A model generated the notes under the pieces. The model had not been told where the DNA came from, did not search any database, and saw only the letters and a list, made by a program, of their open reading frames with translations. Both the position numbers and the translations under genes were made by a program. A DNA stretch of 64,000 nt from JACPNO01 sp963825405 (lineage in GTDB: Bacteria > Acidobacteriota > Terriglobia > Bryobacterales > Bryobacteraceae), in contig CAWGTB010000010.1 in the NCBI GenBank assembly GCA_963825405.1, forward strand, positions 1-64,000, in the 5' to 3' direction. Below, piece after piece: positions 1 to 10,500 of this stretch (its first letter is position 1; the number at the start of each line of letters is the position of its first letter).

Positions 1-464
1 TGCAACTCCGCCGTCAACGGCGGTGGCATTGCCAACACGGGCACGCTGAACGTCGCCTCCAGCACCATCAAGAACAACTCGGCGACGTCCGCGGGGGGTG
101 GGATCAGCACGATCGGTGGCATCGTGACGATCACCAATTCGGTGATCAACAGGAACGAGGTCAACTCATCGGGACCGCCCTGGGCGGAGGGATCGACTGT
201 GAGAACAGCACTCTCACGCTGAACAACGACAAGGTCAAGGACAACAAGGCGGAAGGTGCCACGGCCCTGGGCGGGGGGATTTACGCCCTCGACAGTACGG
301 TGGTCATCGAGAATTGCCCGATCACGGGCAATGAGGCCGATGGCAGCGTGCAGGGCGTTGGGGGCGGGCTTTACAGCTCCGGCAACGTCTTGACCCTGGA
401 GAACACCAAGGTCAAGGGCAACAAGGCCACGACCGGAAGCAACGACATCTTCATCGACCCGTGA
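1..464 (+). CDS. Right-handed beta-helix repeat protein, C-terminal fragment (frameshifted)
   Basis: The 5' end lies outside the window and the stop is TGA at 462-464. The translation is a run of short modules with the pattern GGGI/GGGL followed by N-rich stretches such as TIKNNSAT and KVKGNKATTG. This is typical of parallel beta-helix surface or secreted proteins of Planctomycetes. Frame 1 runs to a TGA at about 220, but the repeat pattern continues in frame 3 from about 180. Adding one G in the G run at 171-173 restores SSGTALGGGI, which recurs as TALGGGI further on, so a one-base deletion is likely. The protein is probably extracellular. No catalytic motif is visible and substrate or adhesion function cannot be assigned. 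Confidence 0.65.
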   Translation, partial: QLRRQRRWHCQHGHAERRLQHHQEQLGDVRGGWDQHDRWHRDDHQFGDQQERGQLIGTALGGGIDCENSTLTLNNDKVKDNKAEGATALGGGIYALDSTVVIENCPITGNEADGSVQGVGGGLYSSGNVLTLENTKVKGNKATTGSNDIFIDP

Positions 465-597
465 GTTCCCCGTGGGCCGGTATGAGGGTTGGGCCTTCCC
501 GGCTCAACCCTCGTGCGCGGCCCGGGCCGATTCGCCTACCTGGTCGCCAGGCTCGCCCTCCGGCCTACCTTCGCCGCTGGCTCGAGTCGGAAGTTGA

Positions 598-676
598 GTA
601 GGCTGGGTCGAGACCCAGCTCTGTCAATGTGCCTAAAAATGTTGACTCTAATGCGCCGGGTCCGGACCCAGCCTAC
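598..676. repeat. Inverted-repeat element with GTAGGC ends
   Basis: GTAGGCTGGGTC at 598-609 is the exact reverse complement of GACCCAGCCTAC at 665-676. Inside, 602-619 forms a second perfect hairpin (GCTGGGTC, 2-nt GA loop, GACCCAGC). The element is 79 bp and MITE- or REP-like. It carries no coding potential. Confidence 0.6.
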
Positions 677-904
677 GAGGACTCCAGGCGTTGAGCGCCC
701 TCGGAAAAGAGGAACCGGGATTGCTCCAGGAAGTGTGCTGAGCCGGCCCCTCATTCCGCGATAGTATCGGGGAACGGTCGCCGCCGGATTGCCTTGATCC
801 GGTCCGGACGGCCCATCGCGGATGATGGTTCCCTCATGGCACGGCGGATCTTGCGAACTCCCGAGAGCCACCCGGCCCCAGGCCGCCCGCTCGGACACGC
901 GCGA

Positions 905-1145
905 GGGAACCGACCCATCCGGGGGATCGAACCCATCCGGGATGCGGATCGAACCCAATCGCGGCGCCGCGATCGAACCCATCTCGGGTCCGGAACAAAC
1001 CCATCTGGCGGCGCCGGGCGCCGGATCGAACCCAATCACGGTGCCGGGATCGAACCCATCTCGGGCCGAGAACGAACCCATTTTGGGACGCCGGGCGCCG
1101 GATCGAACCCATTTTGGGACGCCGGGCGCCGGATCGAACCCATTT
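905..1145. repeat. GAACCCAT array, ending in an exact 31-bp tandem repeat
   Basis: About ten copies of a GATCGAACCCAT-like unit occur at irregular spacing of roughly 20-35 bp, starting near 911, 925, 947, 971, 992, 1024, 1048, 1070, 1101 and 1132. The last three repeat every 31 bp (GAACCC at 1074, 1105 and 1136) with identical sequence CATTTTGGGACGCCGGGCGC between them. There are no unique spacers of constant length, so this is not a CRISPR array. Confidence 0.75.
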
Positions 1146-1163
1146 TTCCGGCGGAACAGTGGA

Positions 1164-1188
1164 GTAGGCCGGGTCGAGACCGGCCTAC
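1164..1188. repeat. Perfect inverted repeat GTAGGCCGG / CCGGCCTAC
   Basis: A 9-bp perfect stem (1164-1172 with 1180-1188) encloses a 7-nt loop. It has the same GTAGGC end as the element at 598-676 and probably belongs to the same dispersed planctomycete repeat family. It could also act as a hairpin in transcripts. Confidence 0.55.
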
Positions 1189-1300
1189 CTGCCACTTCCC
1201 TTCTGGCCACGGCCTCATCGGCCGGTCGGCCTACCCAGATCCGGGGCTCCGGGCTATGATGGCGGTCGGAGGCGTGGAGCCACGCACCAGGAGAGACCCC

Positions 1301-1310
1301 GGAGGAAGGA
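1301..1310 (+). promoter_or_regulatory. Strong ribosome binding site for the flippase
   Basis: GGAGGAAGGA lies 4 nt before the GTG at 1315-1317. It supports GTG as the start, since no ATG is suitably placed. Confidence 0.7.
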
Positions 1311-1314
1311 TTCC

Positions 1315-2915
1315 GTGCCCCCGGCCGCCCCGCCCTCGCCCCAATCCCCGCCCGCCGCCGCGCCGTTGAGCTCGACCCTCAGTCGGATGATCCGCGGGAC
1401 GTTCTGGCTGGCGCTCAAGACGCCGGTCTCGGTCGTCATCGCGCTCTGGAGCGTCCCGCTCACCCAGGAATACATCGGGTACAGGAACAACGACGCTTAT
1501 CTGTTCGCCTGGGGGTTCGGGTACATCCAGTTCCTCCTCGAGTTCGGGATGGGCTCGTCGCTCCAGAGGCAGATGGTCGACGCCTATTCCCGGGGCGACC
1601 GCGACGGCGTGAACCGGACGATCGCCTGCGGGATGAACTTCTACGCGACCGTCGCCCTGATCCAGATGGCGGTGCTCCTGGGGATCGCCTATTTCTGGCT
1701 CCCGCCGAAGTTCCAGGGCAACTCGCTGGTCATCGGCCTGCTCTGGGTCCAGATCCTGACGACGCCGTTCTTCGGGATGTCGACGGTGGTCGGCAGCGTC
1801 CTCCAGGCGGCCCGCCGGTACGACTTCATCCCCCGGCTGGAGCTGGCCATCGTCGTCCTCCGGTTCGGGCTCCTGGCCCTGGGCTACTGGACCAAGGCCC
1901 CGTTCCTGGCGGTGGTGATCGGGCAGCTCGCCATCCAGATCGGCCTGTCGCTCGGGCCCGGGCCTCTGGGTGATGGTCAAGGAGCTGGGCTACGTCCCGC
2001 ACTTCCTCGGCGCCCGGCGGTCGGACTACGCGGCGATGTTTCACATCAGCCTGTACATGACCATGATGCAGTGGAGCGTCGTGCTGGCCGACAAGGTCGA
2101 CACGACCGTCCTGGGCTACGCGCTGCCCGACCCCGACTCCGAGTCCCTGCTCACGGTCTATCAGAACGTGAGCCGGCCGTTCCTCCAGATCCGCCAGACC
2201 GGCTGGACCCTGGCCTACCTGGTGATGCCCGCGGTGGTCAGCCTGGCCGTGGGCGGCGACCGCGCCAGCCTGGAGCGGATCAAGTTCGACGGGACCCGGA
2301 TGCTGGTGGCGCTGCTGACCCCGGTGACGCTCCTGGCCGGGATCTACGCGGCGCCGTTCCTGGCCTCTGGGTCGGGCCGAAGTTCGTCCCCGACGCCTGG
2401 ATGCTCCAGCTCTTCCTGGTGGCCACGCTCCCGCTGGTGCTCTCGGTGCTCACCCAGATGGCCATCGGCATGGGCAAGATCAAGGTGGTGGCGATCTCGA
2501 GCCTGGTCGGGGCCCTGCTGAACCTGCCGATGAGCTGGTACCTGACGCGGGCCTACGGGGTCTCGGGGGTGATCTGGGGGACGGTCCTGACCACGCTGTT
2601 CTCGAACCTGCTGGTGCCGGGGGTCTACCTGTTCCGGGTCCTGGAGATCCGCCCGTCGACGTTCCTGCGCCCGGACCCTGAGCCCGCCGATGGCCGGGGC
2701 GTTCGCCCTGGTGGTCGGCGTGCTGGGCGTTCGGCTCGGTCGTCTCGCCCGACCCGGCGAGCGTGCCGGGCCTGGCGCGGGCCTTGCCGTTCCTGGCGAA
2801 CCTGGGCGTGGGGTCGCTGGCCTACCTGGCCGGCTACGCCGTCATGCCCGCCGGCCGGGGCGACCTCTCGGCGATCGCCCGCAAGCTGCTCCGCCGACCG
2901 GCCCCGGACGGCTGA
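1315..2915 (+). CDS. Wzx/MATE-like polysaccharide flippase, membrane protein (several frameshifts)
   Basis: Oligosaccharide or lipid-linked sugar exporter of the polysaccharide biosynthesis/MOP superfamily, predicted to sit in the inner membrane with about 12 segments. The start is GTG at 1315 behind a strong Shine-Dalgarno. The N-terminus has a Pro-rich tail, then SRMIRGTFWLALKTPVSVV and successive hydrophobic helices. The reading frame is broken near 1960, 2366, 2685 and 2728. At the first site one extra C turns GLWVMVKELGY out of frame. The pieces join into one protein of about 530 residues ending RKLLRRPAPDG before TGA at 2913-2915. The family is clear from topology and the recurring TM pattern. 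The exact substrate is unknown. The breaks fit sequencing error better than decay because every piece keeps good coding character. Confidence 0.7.
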
Positions 2916-3046
2916 TGGCGAGTCGGCTCCGGGTTTGCATGGGGATTTCCCGGCGGCCCACGATGGCATAAGATGATGGCATCGACCGAGGCGCGGGACG
3001 CGACCGGCTCCCGCCCAATGCCGAGGCCCAGGGCGAATCCGACTCC

Positions 3047-3829
3047 ATGACGCACTCCTTCCATTTCGACCCCAACACGATCCTCGGCGTCCCCTCGGGG
3101 GCCTCGCTCCGCGAGATCCGCGACGCCTACCATCAGAAGTCGCTCAAGTACCACCCCGACAAGGGGGGCGATGAGTGGGCCTTCCGGATGGTCGTCCGGG
3201 CCTACGAGATCCTGAGCCACGCCCGGGTCGTTGACCGGGCCTCCGGCGAGTCGCACGTGGGCCCGCCGCAGTCCCAGGCCCCGCCCGAGCCGCCATCCCG
3301 GGCGACCTGGACCGACGGCTTCGCCCCGTCCGACCCGCCCCCGGGTCCGACCGCGTTCGACCCGATCCCGTCGACCAACATCAAGGGCTGGAGCGGGACC
3401 GCTCGACCGCGATCCGGGGAGGACCCGGCCAAGCTCGCCCGGATCGTCAACGCCGAGCTCCTGATCCTCCGCTTCGAGCTGGACTGCACGATCGACCTCT
3501 TCGCCCGCCGCCCCGAGGACCGCAACCTGAGCTGCACCCTGCACGTCACCTGGCCCGTGGAGGAGCTGGCCGATCGGGCCCCGTCGATCCCCGACGCCGC
3601 CAAGATCCACAAGCGGATCAACGAGGCGTTCAAGGCCAAGGGCGTCCGCAAGCACGCCCTGAACAAGCGGTCGAGCATCGAGGACGGCCGCCTCGACGCC
3701 TGGTTCACCTACCCGACCGCCGTCATGGCCTCCGAGGCCCTCGACGCCTTCCGGGCCGCCCTGGCCGAGAACGACATCGAGGTCGAGAAGCAGGTCCGCG
3801 AGATGGCCGTCCCCCGGCAGTGGAGCTGA
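3047..3829 (+). CDS. J-domain (DnaJ-type) co-chaperone-like protein
   Basis: A 260-residue protein. Residues about 7-60 form a J domain: ILGVPSGASLREIRDAYHQ, then the diagnostic HPD in KYHPDKGGDEW, then AFRMVVRAYEILS. The HPD loop normally stimulates the ATPase of an Hsp70. A Pro-rich linker (about 75-115) leads to a C-terminal domain of about 120 residues (NAELLILRFELDCTIDLFA to VPRQWS) that I do not recognise. It lacks the Gly/Phe, zinc and C-terminal substrate domains of true DnaJ, so it is a specialised J protein. ATG at 3047 begins directly before the J domain. The frame is intact, unlike its neighbours. Confidence 0.8.
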   Translation: MTHSFHFDPNTILGVPSGASLREIRDAYHQKSLKYHPDKGGDEWAFRMVVRAYEILSHARVVDRASGESHVGPPQSQAPPEPPSRATWTDGFAPSDPPPGPTAFDPIPSTNIKGWSGTARPRSGEDPAKLARIVNAELLILRFELDCTIDLFARRPEDRNLSCTLHVTWPVEELADRAPSIPDAAKIHKRINEAFKAKGVRKHALNKRSSIEDGRLDAWFTYPTAVMASEALDAFRAALAENDIEVEKQVREMAVPRQWS

Positions 3830-4067
3830 ATCGGGATGGCGGCATGAATGATTGATCTGATGATTAATGGGTGAGAATGAGGGGCGTGGTTCACTCGACC
3901 GCCTCTCGCGTCGGCTGGCCTGCCCCGCGATCTTGGCCATCAACCATCGACCATCGACCATTCCCCGGCCAGGCCCTTCACCCCCGCCCCGCCCTCGCCT
4001 AGACTGAGAGCCGAGGGGCCCGTCGATCGTGCGCGACCCGGCCCCGATCGCGAGGTCCGATCCGACG

Positions 4068-4783
4068 ATGTCCACGGGACCCGACCAACCCTCCGCCCGT
4101 CGATGGAGGTTCGACCACCTCGACCCCGGCTCGGAGCCCGTCGCCCGGCCGGCTCCCGCGCCTCGGGCCGATGGGCGGTCGGGGCGATCGTGGCGTCGGT
4201 CCTGACGCTCTGGCTCGGCCTCGACCTGGCGTTCCGGGGCTGGAAGGCCCGATACCAGGCCCGGGCCGAGTTCGGGGCCGCGAAGGTCGCCCCGCTCGTC
4301 GACCCCCTCGCCGCGCTCGCCCCGCCCGGCGTCGACCCGCCCCGATGGCGGTCGGCCGTCGCCGACACCCACGCCATGCTCCTGGCCCTGACCGGCGCCG
4401 GCGTGCTCGACGAATCCCGGATGGACGACCTCCGCCGGGACATCGCCGACCGGGTCGAGAAGGCCCGGCCCGAGACCGCCCTCAAGACCCTGGCCGACCT
4501 CTGGGACGACCTCGAGCTCAAGGCCGGCCCGGTGATCGCCCCCGACCGGACCCCGCCCCCGGCCAACTCCCGCCACGCCGCCCGACACCCCCGACCGCCC
4601 CGGCCCGCGATCCTGGGGCCGCCGTCCCACGCCGTGAAGCCGACCGCGAATTCACGCCGTCCAATCCGGGTCTTTGCCAATCGGTTTCGACGATCCGCCG
4701 CAACGTCCCGCGTGCTGGCCCCGATCGGGTATTGCTTGAACGGCAACCTGCTCACCCCTGTACTCCGACTCGCCCTCGAGTAA
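4068..4783 (+). CDS. Hypothetical single-pass membrane protein (frameshifted)
   Basis: Not recognised as a named family. From ATG at 4068 the N-terminus reads MSTGPDQPSARRWRFDHLDP, a Pro/Arg-rich cytoplasmic tail. A frameshift at about 4160-4175 then leads into one transmembrane helix (AVGAIVASVLTLWLGLDLAF) followed by an alpha-helical soluble part (KARYQARAEFGAAKVAPLVD to ADLWDDLELKAGPVIAPD). The last 70 residues are Pro/Arg-rich and may be out of frame, so the true stop is uncertain. The charged helical domain after a single anchor suggests a small regulatory or scaffold protein, but this is only inference. Confidence 0.45.
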
Positions 4784-5560
4784 TTATGGATTGCTGATTC
4801 GACACCCGTCGGAATCCAGGAGTCCGATGAAATGCCGAAGACAATTCGCCCTGTCGGTATTCGCCTGGTGGCGTTAGGCCTCCTCGCCGGGTAATAGCCC
4901 GGCTCGGGCTCCGAGGTTCGAGCCGAGGGGTTGCCGATCGTGTCGTGCCGGGGACGGCGGGTCGAGGTTAGTCGATCCAACGAGTGCGGGTAAGAATAAG
5001 AGGATCTGGATTTCCCGAGCCTGCTCAAGGCCGGAGCTCAACCAGGTGGCACGGGCTCGTCCACGCCCATCGTGATAGAACCGATCAGGTGGTGGGTCGG
5101 AGACGACCTTCGGGCCAAACACCCTGACTTCCCAGCTTGCCATCGGCGCCGATCCTGAGTCCATCGGTCGAGATAGAAGCACGCTTCTGGTTGCTCAGAC
5201 GTCGTCACGGAGCGTGGTGGGGCGCACAACGTCAGGAGTTGAGTGAAGGCGTACATCTAGTTCAGATGCCACTGACGGCTCGGCGGCGACGGGACGAGAT
5301 GCTGACCATACCGGGTGCTGTCGCCGTGGACGGCATCTGGACACACAGCTTTCAAGAGGGACCCGGCCGGCAGGCGCTCGGAAGGAGCTCATCGATCGCG
5401 CCACCCGCCGGGTGCCACGGGACGTACTGAACTCGTACAGCCAGCGACCCGGAAATCGCGGGGCCGAGTACGGAACCCCGGCCGCGAGGCTCGGAGGCGA
5501 GACTCCGTCGTTCGGCTCCGACTCGCCACGTCTCGAACATGCTCGAGGATCAGGGGCGGC
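4784..5560. other. Region with no recognisable gene
   Basis: About 780 bases. Short open frames occur on both strands, but none has recognisable domains, a good ribosome binding site or planctomycete-like codon pattern. The region is less GC-skewed than the flanking genes. No tRNA or mobile-element end was seen. It could hold remnants of decayed coding sequence. Confidence 0.5.
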
Positions 5561-6342
5561 TCAGGGTCTCGGCGGCGGCCCGGGCCAGGCGCAGACGATG
5601 GCGTCGTCGACCGAGGGGTGGCAGTCGACCAGCATCCCGAGCCGGACGCTCTCCAGGACCGCCGCGACCCGGGGGTTGGTCAGGCAGAGCCTCAGGGCCC
5701 CGCCGGATCGGTCGAGCCTCAGGTGGTGCGCCACCAGGACCCCGATCGCCCGGCCGGAGAGGTGGCCGACGTGGTCGAGGTTGATCACCACCCGCCTCGG
5801 GAACCGCCGGTCGAACAGCGAGAGGCAGCGCGTCCCGGAAGGCGTCGATCTCGCGATCGCCGTCCAGCGTGGGGAGCAGCGGGGTGATCACCAGGACGTT
5901 CTCGATGATCTCGGTCTTCAGCCCGATCTCCTCGCCCTCGCCGCCGAGGCTCAGGAACTCCTCGGTCGCGTCGGGATACTCGTCGACCGGCGGCATCGCG
6001 CTGTCGTACGAGGGCTCGATCCGGCTGGACCGGTACATCGACCGGGCCGATCGCCAGGGCGAAGGACAGCGGGCCGATCCGGATCTCGTCGCCGTCGCGG
6101 ACCTCGGCCTCTTTGTTCCGGAGCGGCCGGCCGTTGAGGAGGGTGCCGTTGGTGCTCCCGAGGTCGCGGAGGACCAGCCGGCTTCCCCGGCGCTCGAGGC
6201 TGGCGTGCGTCCGGCTCACGGTCACCGACCCGAGGCGGAGCTGGCAGTTCGGCCCCCGGCCGATGACGAACTTCGAGGCCCGGATCGCGATCGGCCGGCC
6301 CGTCGAGGGGCCGTCCTGGATGATGAGGCGGATGCCGGACAT
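5561..6342 (-). CDS. FHA domain plus C-terminal STAS domain protein (frameshifted)
   Basis: ATG at 6342-6340 is preceded by GAGGAGG at 6357-6351, a strong Shine-Dalgarno, so an independent start is likely. Residues about 1-105 are a forkhead-associated domain with all core motifs: VIGRGPNCQL, TVSRTHASL, LRDLGSTNGTLLNGRPL. It would bind phosphothreonine peptides, as expected near Hanks-type kinases. After a frameshift at about 6040 the frame continues as DATEEFLSLGGEGEEIGLK and ENVLVITPLLPTLDGDREID. After another at about 5810 it continues as VVINLDHVGHLSGRAIGVLV and VLESVRLGMLVDCHPSVDDA. This second half is a STAS-like (anti-sigma antagonist) fold. The stop is TGA at 5563-5561. It probably transduces signals from a Ser/Thr kinase such as the one upstream. 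Confidence 0.65.
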
Positions 6343-7025
6343 GGGGGGGGCCTCCTCGGCTCGGTGCGGGCGGACGTCCTCGGCCCGCATCAGGGCGGCC
6401 AGGATCGGGACGGGAAGCGGGCGGAGGTCGGGCTGTACCGGCCAGGGGCCTTCCAGAGCCGAGGTGATGTCGGGGCAGACCTCGACCTCGCGGCCGAGCC
6501 CGGCGACCTCGAAGATCGACGCCACCTGAGGCCGGAGGCCCGAGACCTTCACGGCTCCCCCCTCGGCCCGGGAGCAGCGACGGACGACCCCGGCGATCGA
6601 GCCGGCGGCCCAGGTCGAGAGCCGCTCGACGCCCGAGAAGTCGAGGACCAGCCGCCGGTGACCCGCCTCGACCAGCGCGATCAGGTCGCCGTTGAGCTCG
6701 TCCAGGTCCTGCTCGCGGATCAGGGCCTGGTCGGACAGCGTGACCACCGTGAACCCCTTCCGCCTCGAGAGCCGGAACCGCGCCCAGCCGCCGGGCGTCG
6801 TCGAGGGGCCGGCCGATGTCGACCTCGAGTTCCGGGGCGTGTGCGGCTGCTTCATCAGGCTGAACCGCTCGAGCGACTCGAGCCAGTCGGCCCCGGTCGT
6901 CGAGGGGTTCCGGTCGTCGAGCGTGCTGACGATCCACTCCTCGATCCGTCGCCCGTGGAAGGCGTCATCGGGCGTGGCCTGCGGCTCCGCGATCGGGATG
7001 GACTGGCGATGCCGGGCAGCGTCAT
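6343..7025 (-). CDS. STAS domain protein (anti-sigma factor antagonist-like, frameshifted)
   Basis: The start is placed at ATG 7025-7023 because AGGGAG lies about 6 nt upstream. The N-terminus (MTLPGIAS, then DDAFHGRRIEEWIVSTLDDR) shifts frame at about 7000. A second compensating pair at about 6790-6830 restores PELEVDIGRPLDDARRL. The STAS domain covers roughly the last 110 residues: GFTVVTLSDQALIREQDLDE, RRLVLDFSGVERLSTWAAGS, GAVKVSGLRPQVASIFEVAG. In canonical antagonists the phosphorylated residue is a Ser/Thr in the loop after the DFSGV strand, and here ERLST fits that place. No stop is visible before the downstream FHA gene in this frame, so the two may instead be one STAS-FHA-STAS protein. 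Confidence 0.6.
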
Positions 7026-7552
7026 GAACGTCTCCCTTCGGGGCTCGGGCCAGGCGCGAGGGCTCGACGGCCCGCCCCTGGTCGAGGTGGCGGCAGTCCT
7101 GGATTCTCGATGGTTCGGTCACGCTCGGGTGAGCCGGGGGCCGGGGAAAGGCTGCACCTTCCCCGGGTTCGGGTTCGGAGGCCCGTCGTCAATCGCGAGC
7201 AGACCGGGCCGGAGAGGGTGGCCGGATGGGCTCGACGCGGACCCCGCGAGATCCCGACGCCCGGTCACGGGCGGTCAGTCGCTCTCGGGTGCTCGGGTCG
7301 CCTTCGATGCGTCCCGATGTTCAACTAGGCGAGAGCCGGGCGTCGACCTGGCCCGGAAGTCCGCCGCTCCCGATAGATTTCCGGGGCGAGGAGTTCAGCC
7401 CGCCCTACCGGGCTCATGTATGGAGCAGCACCCCCTTGATCCAGCAGGGGCCCTCGTACGCCCCGGGATGACCGACCAGCCGATAGGCTCTCCGGCGGAT
7501 CGATCACGGGGCGACGCGTCGCCAGGCGAGACGGTCGCCGGCAAGCAGAGAA
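7026..7552. other. Intergenic region between the kinase and the STAS gene
   Basis: About 530 bases with no supported gene on either strand. The one notable structure is a perfect hairpin at 7141-7166. On the minus strand it lies about 115 nt upstream of the STAS gene, so it may be a terminator for the kinase transcript or part of a leader. Confidence 0.5.
7141..7166. other. Perfect 8-bp hairpin
   Basis: CCGGGGAA (7141-7148) pairs exactly with TTCCCCGG (7159-7166) across a 10-nt loop. It has no U-tract, so intrinsic termination is unproven. Confidence 0.4.
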
Positions 7553-10500
7553 TCACCCCCGCTCGCACTCGAACGGGTTGGCGGGGAAGGCCGGGTCGAG
7601 CACGATCAGGGCCTCGGCCTCGCGGCGGAGCGACTGGTAGGGGAGGGCGTGTTCTCATAGATGTTGGGACGACCAGCCGAGCGGCTGGCCCTTCTGGGAT
7701 TGCCGAATCAGCGGACCGAATCGTCGTGAGGCGGCGGGCCTCGGCCGCGTGGCCGAGCCGCTGGTGGCGATCGCGGCGACGAGGTCGAGAGCGGGCGGAC
7801 GGCCAATTGCTCAGGCCGTTCCGGTCGGCCTCGGCGATCCATTTCAGGGCCTCCTCGGGCCGGCCTGGCGGAGCGGAGGCGCAGGCCGTGGCCAAGGGCG
7901 AATAGGGGGCCACGGACCTCGGAGCTGGGCGTCGAGCTTCTCGCCAGGGCGATCACGCGCGACGGGTCGCCCACCGGCCAGGGGGCGTGCGTCACGCTGA
8001 CCAACAGCTCGGCCGCGGGGGCCGGCCCAAGCCCTCGCTCAGGCCGCTCGAGCACAGCCGGTGTTGTCGGGTGAAGCCCTCGCGGCGACCGGTGATGGCG
8101 TAAGGGCCGAGATCTCGCGGGAGGGTTCGCCTCCTCGGACTCGCCGTGATCGGGTCTGACATGCCCGCGGGCCCTGGCCGCTCAGGCCCTTCACCAGGCC
8201 CAGGGCCGCTGCCCATCGACGGTCCCGCAGGTAGGGGTTCAGGAGCTCGGAGACGCGGGCGAGGACCTGATCGACCGCGGGGTCGCCCATCCGCCGCGAG
8301 AGCTCGAAGGCGCGGGCGAGGTCGGCGGAGGCCTCCTCCGGCCGGTCGAGGTAGCGAGCTCAGATCTGCCGACCCGCCGGAAGTGGTCGTCGCGTCCGTC
8401 GGCGGGTAACTGCGGGCCAGCCCGACGGCGCGGGCGAACGCCCGGCGGCGTCGCCGCGCGGCCGGCGGCGGCGAACGGCGCGGCCGAGGGTCTCCAAGGT
8501 CAGGGACGGCCGGGACCGGCCTGGCGCGGGCGGCCTCGTGTCGCGGTCGCCACCGAGCCAGGCGTCGGCCTGGCGCGACCGAGCCAGACCTCGGGGTCGT
8601 CGGGCCGCTCGGCGACAGCGAGAGCAGGGCGTCGGACCGCTCCGCCGCGCCGACCCGCGCCAGCGCGGGCCTCTTGCAGTTTCATCGAGGAGGCGTCGGG
8701 CCAGGGCTTACCCTCGATGAGGGCGTCAGTCGCCGCTTATGATCACCGCGTCACCAGTCCTGCCACCATCGCCACCGCTTTGTTGAATCCTTTGCCAGCC
8801 AGGGCGTCCTCGATGCCGTGGCGGACGGATTCGTCGGTACGTCGCAGCTCCGGCCCGAGCCTCCCGCGTCTCCCGCACCCGCTGGTGGGCGACACCGCCG
8901 GAAGGGCCACTTGGCGGATGAGGCTCGCTCGGTTTCGATCGACCGAGGACGCTTCTGGAACCGGCCCGCCCGGATATCAACGCGCTGCTTGAGGGTCCAG
9001 TGCCACGTCCTGTAGGGCCCCTGGGCTCGCGCAGCTCGCGTACGTCTCGGCGACAGCGCGGCGACGGGCCGCCAGTCGGAGACGGCCTACTGGTAGCGCG
9101 TCAGCACGCGGACCAGATCCAAGACAACATTGAGGTTGCGGCTGGTCCCGAAGACCTCCACAGCCGCCCGCATGCCGGCGGCGGTACCCTCAGACGTCGT
9201 CGCCGAGCAGGAGGAACATGGCGTGCTGATGGACCGGCAGACCGGACTCGTCGAACCTCGGCGGCATCGGCACAGCGGGCGGCATGCAGGCGGCCTCTTT
9301 CATGGAGACTCAGCGACCGGCCGTACTCACCCGACGAGCACGTCGAGTTGCGGAGGCGAGTGCCGGGTCGTAACCTCGCCCGGGGACGCGTCCAGGGCCC
9401 GGCGACCGCGTCGTCGCGTCGCGCAGCGGCGCGGTAGGTCTGGGCCAGCGGCCCGGCCTCGCGGTGGAACGCGGCGAGGTCGAGCAGGGCCCCGCCCACA
9501 CCGCGGCCGCTTCGCTCTTGCCGGCCCGCGCGGGAGAGCTCCTCGAAGAGGGACTCGCCCGCGTAGGCGGAAGTCGGCCGCCTCGGCGGCCCGGCCGGCC
9601 CGAGGCTGGACCGGTAGAGGGCGGCCAGGGCCGCAAGGATGTTCAACCGGACCTGTTCCCGGCCGCGCTCGACCGCGGCGTCGCCGGGGCGCGTCGCGCC
9701 AGCTTGTCGAAGAGGAGGTGCGGGACCCGCTCCAGGGTCGCGAGCGCCTCTCCCCCTGCGCATCCTCGGACCTGGCCGCGAGTCAGACCCAGGGTCGAGA
9801 GGAGCGTCGCCCGGCCGAGCCGGACGTCGAACTTCGGCCTGGGAAGGCGACTCACGTGGAGCCTGAGCGGTCGTCGGAGCCGTCCCGGCGACGGCCGTCC
9901 GGCCCGCCCGCGCCTTCGCCGCCGCCTCCACTTCGGCCACCAGCGCGGCGAAGGCCGGGTGGTCTTTCAGGAGCGGCTCCCCTCGCAACGTGATGGCGGG
10001 TCTGAGTAATTGGCTGGTAATAGCTCGCGAGGCGAGTCGAGGTCCAGACCGTGCCCCGGGCCACGGCCTCGCGGTAGTCGTCGACCGCCCGGGTCAACGA
10101 GGGCGTCGCGACGCGGCCTTCTGCTCCGGCGTCAGGTCGGCATTGATCTGGCTGATTCGCCTGGCGAACGCGAGTCGCAGGTCAGCGACGCCGGCGAGGC
10201 TGTCCCCGGTCTCACGGGAGAGCCGGTCGAACGCGCCGACCGGCTCCAGCAGAGGACATGAACCGCCTCGTCCCTGTGTCTGCGAAGGACCCTGCATCTT
10301 CGGTCTTGTAATGAGTCGTGAGACTGTACGCGAGGTCCAGGCTCGACCTGAGGTAAGCGTCCTGGATGGCCGGGGCCTCGGGGTTCGCCCGGGCGAGCGT
10401 GCGAAGGGTCTCGACCGACGCCCGGGTCTCGGCGATCGCCTCCTCGCCGCGCCGACATCCCAGAGATAACGCGGCCACGTTACCGGAGAGAATCCTCAGT

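Larger units (their letters stand above)
465..1314. other. Non-coding region rich in repeats
   Basis: About 850 bases with no convincing gene. Open frames exist on both strands because of the high GC, but their translations are low-complexity repeats of the DNA array (for example RTHFGTPG). The region holds two kinds of structure, listed separately: inverted repeats ending in GTAGGC/GCCTAC, and an array built on GAACCCAT. A strong Shine-Dalgarno for the next gene lies at 1301-1310. Confidence 0.7.

Noticed and set aside
905..1145. CRISPR array
   Set aside because: Repeats are directly adjacent or irregularly spaced, without unique spacers of constant length, and no cas genes are near.
2834..4630. 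598-residue open frame on the minus strand
   Set aside because: It is the GC-driven shadow of the J-domain and membrane protein genes. It is rich in Gly/Arg with no domain, and its frame crosses two good plus-strand genes.
5869..7905. 678-residue open frame on the plus strand
   Set aside because: It is antisense to the STAS/FHA genes and the intergenic region. The minus strand carries clear FHA and STAS motifs.
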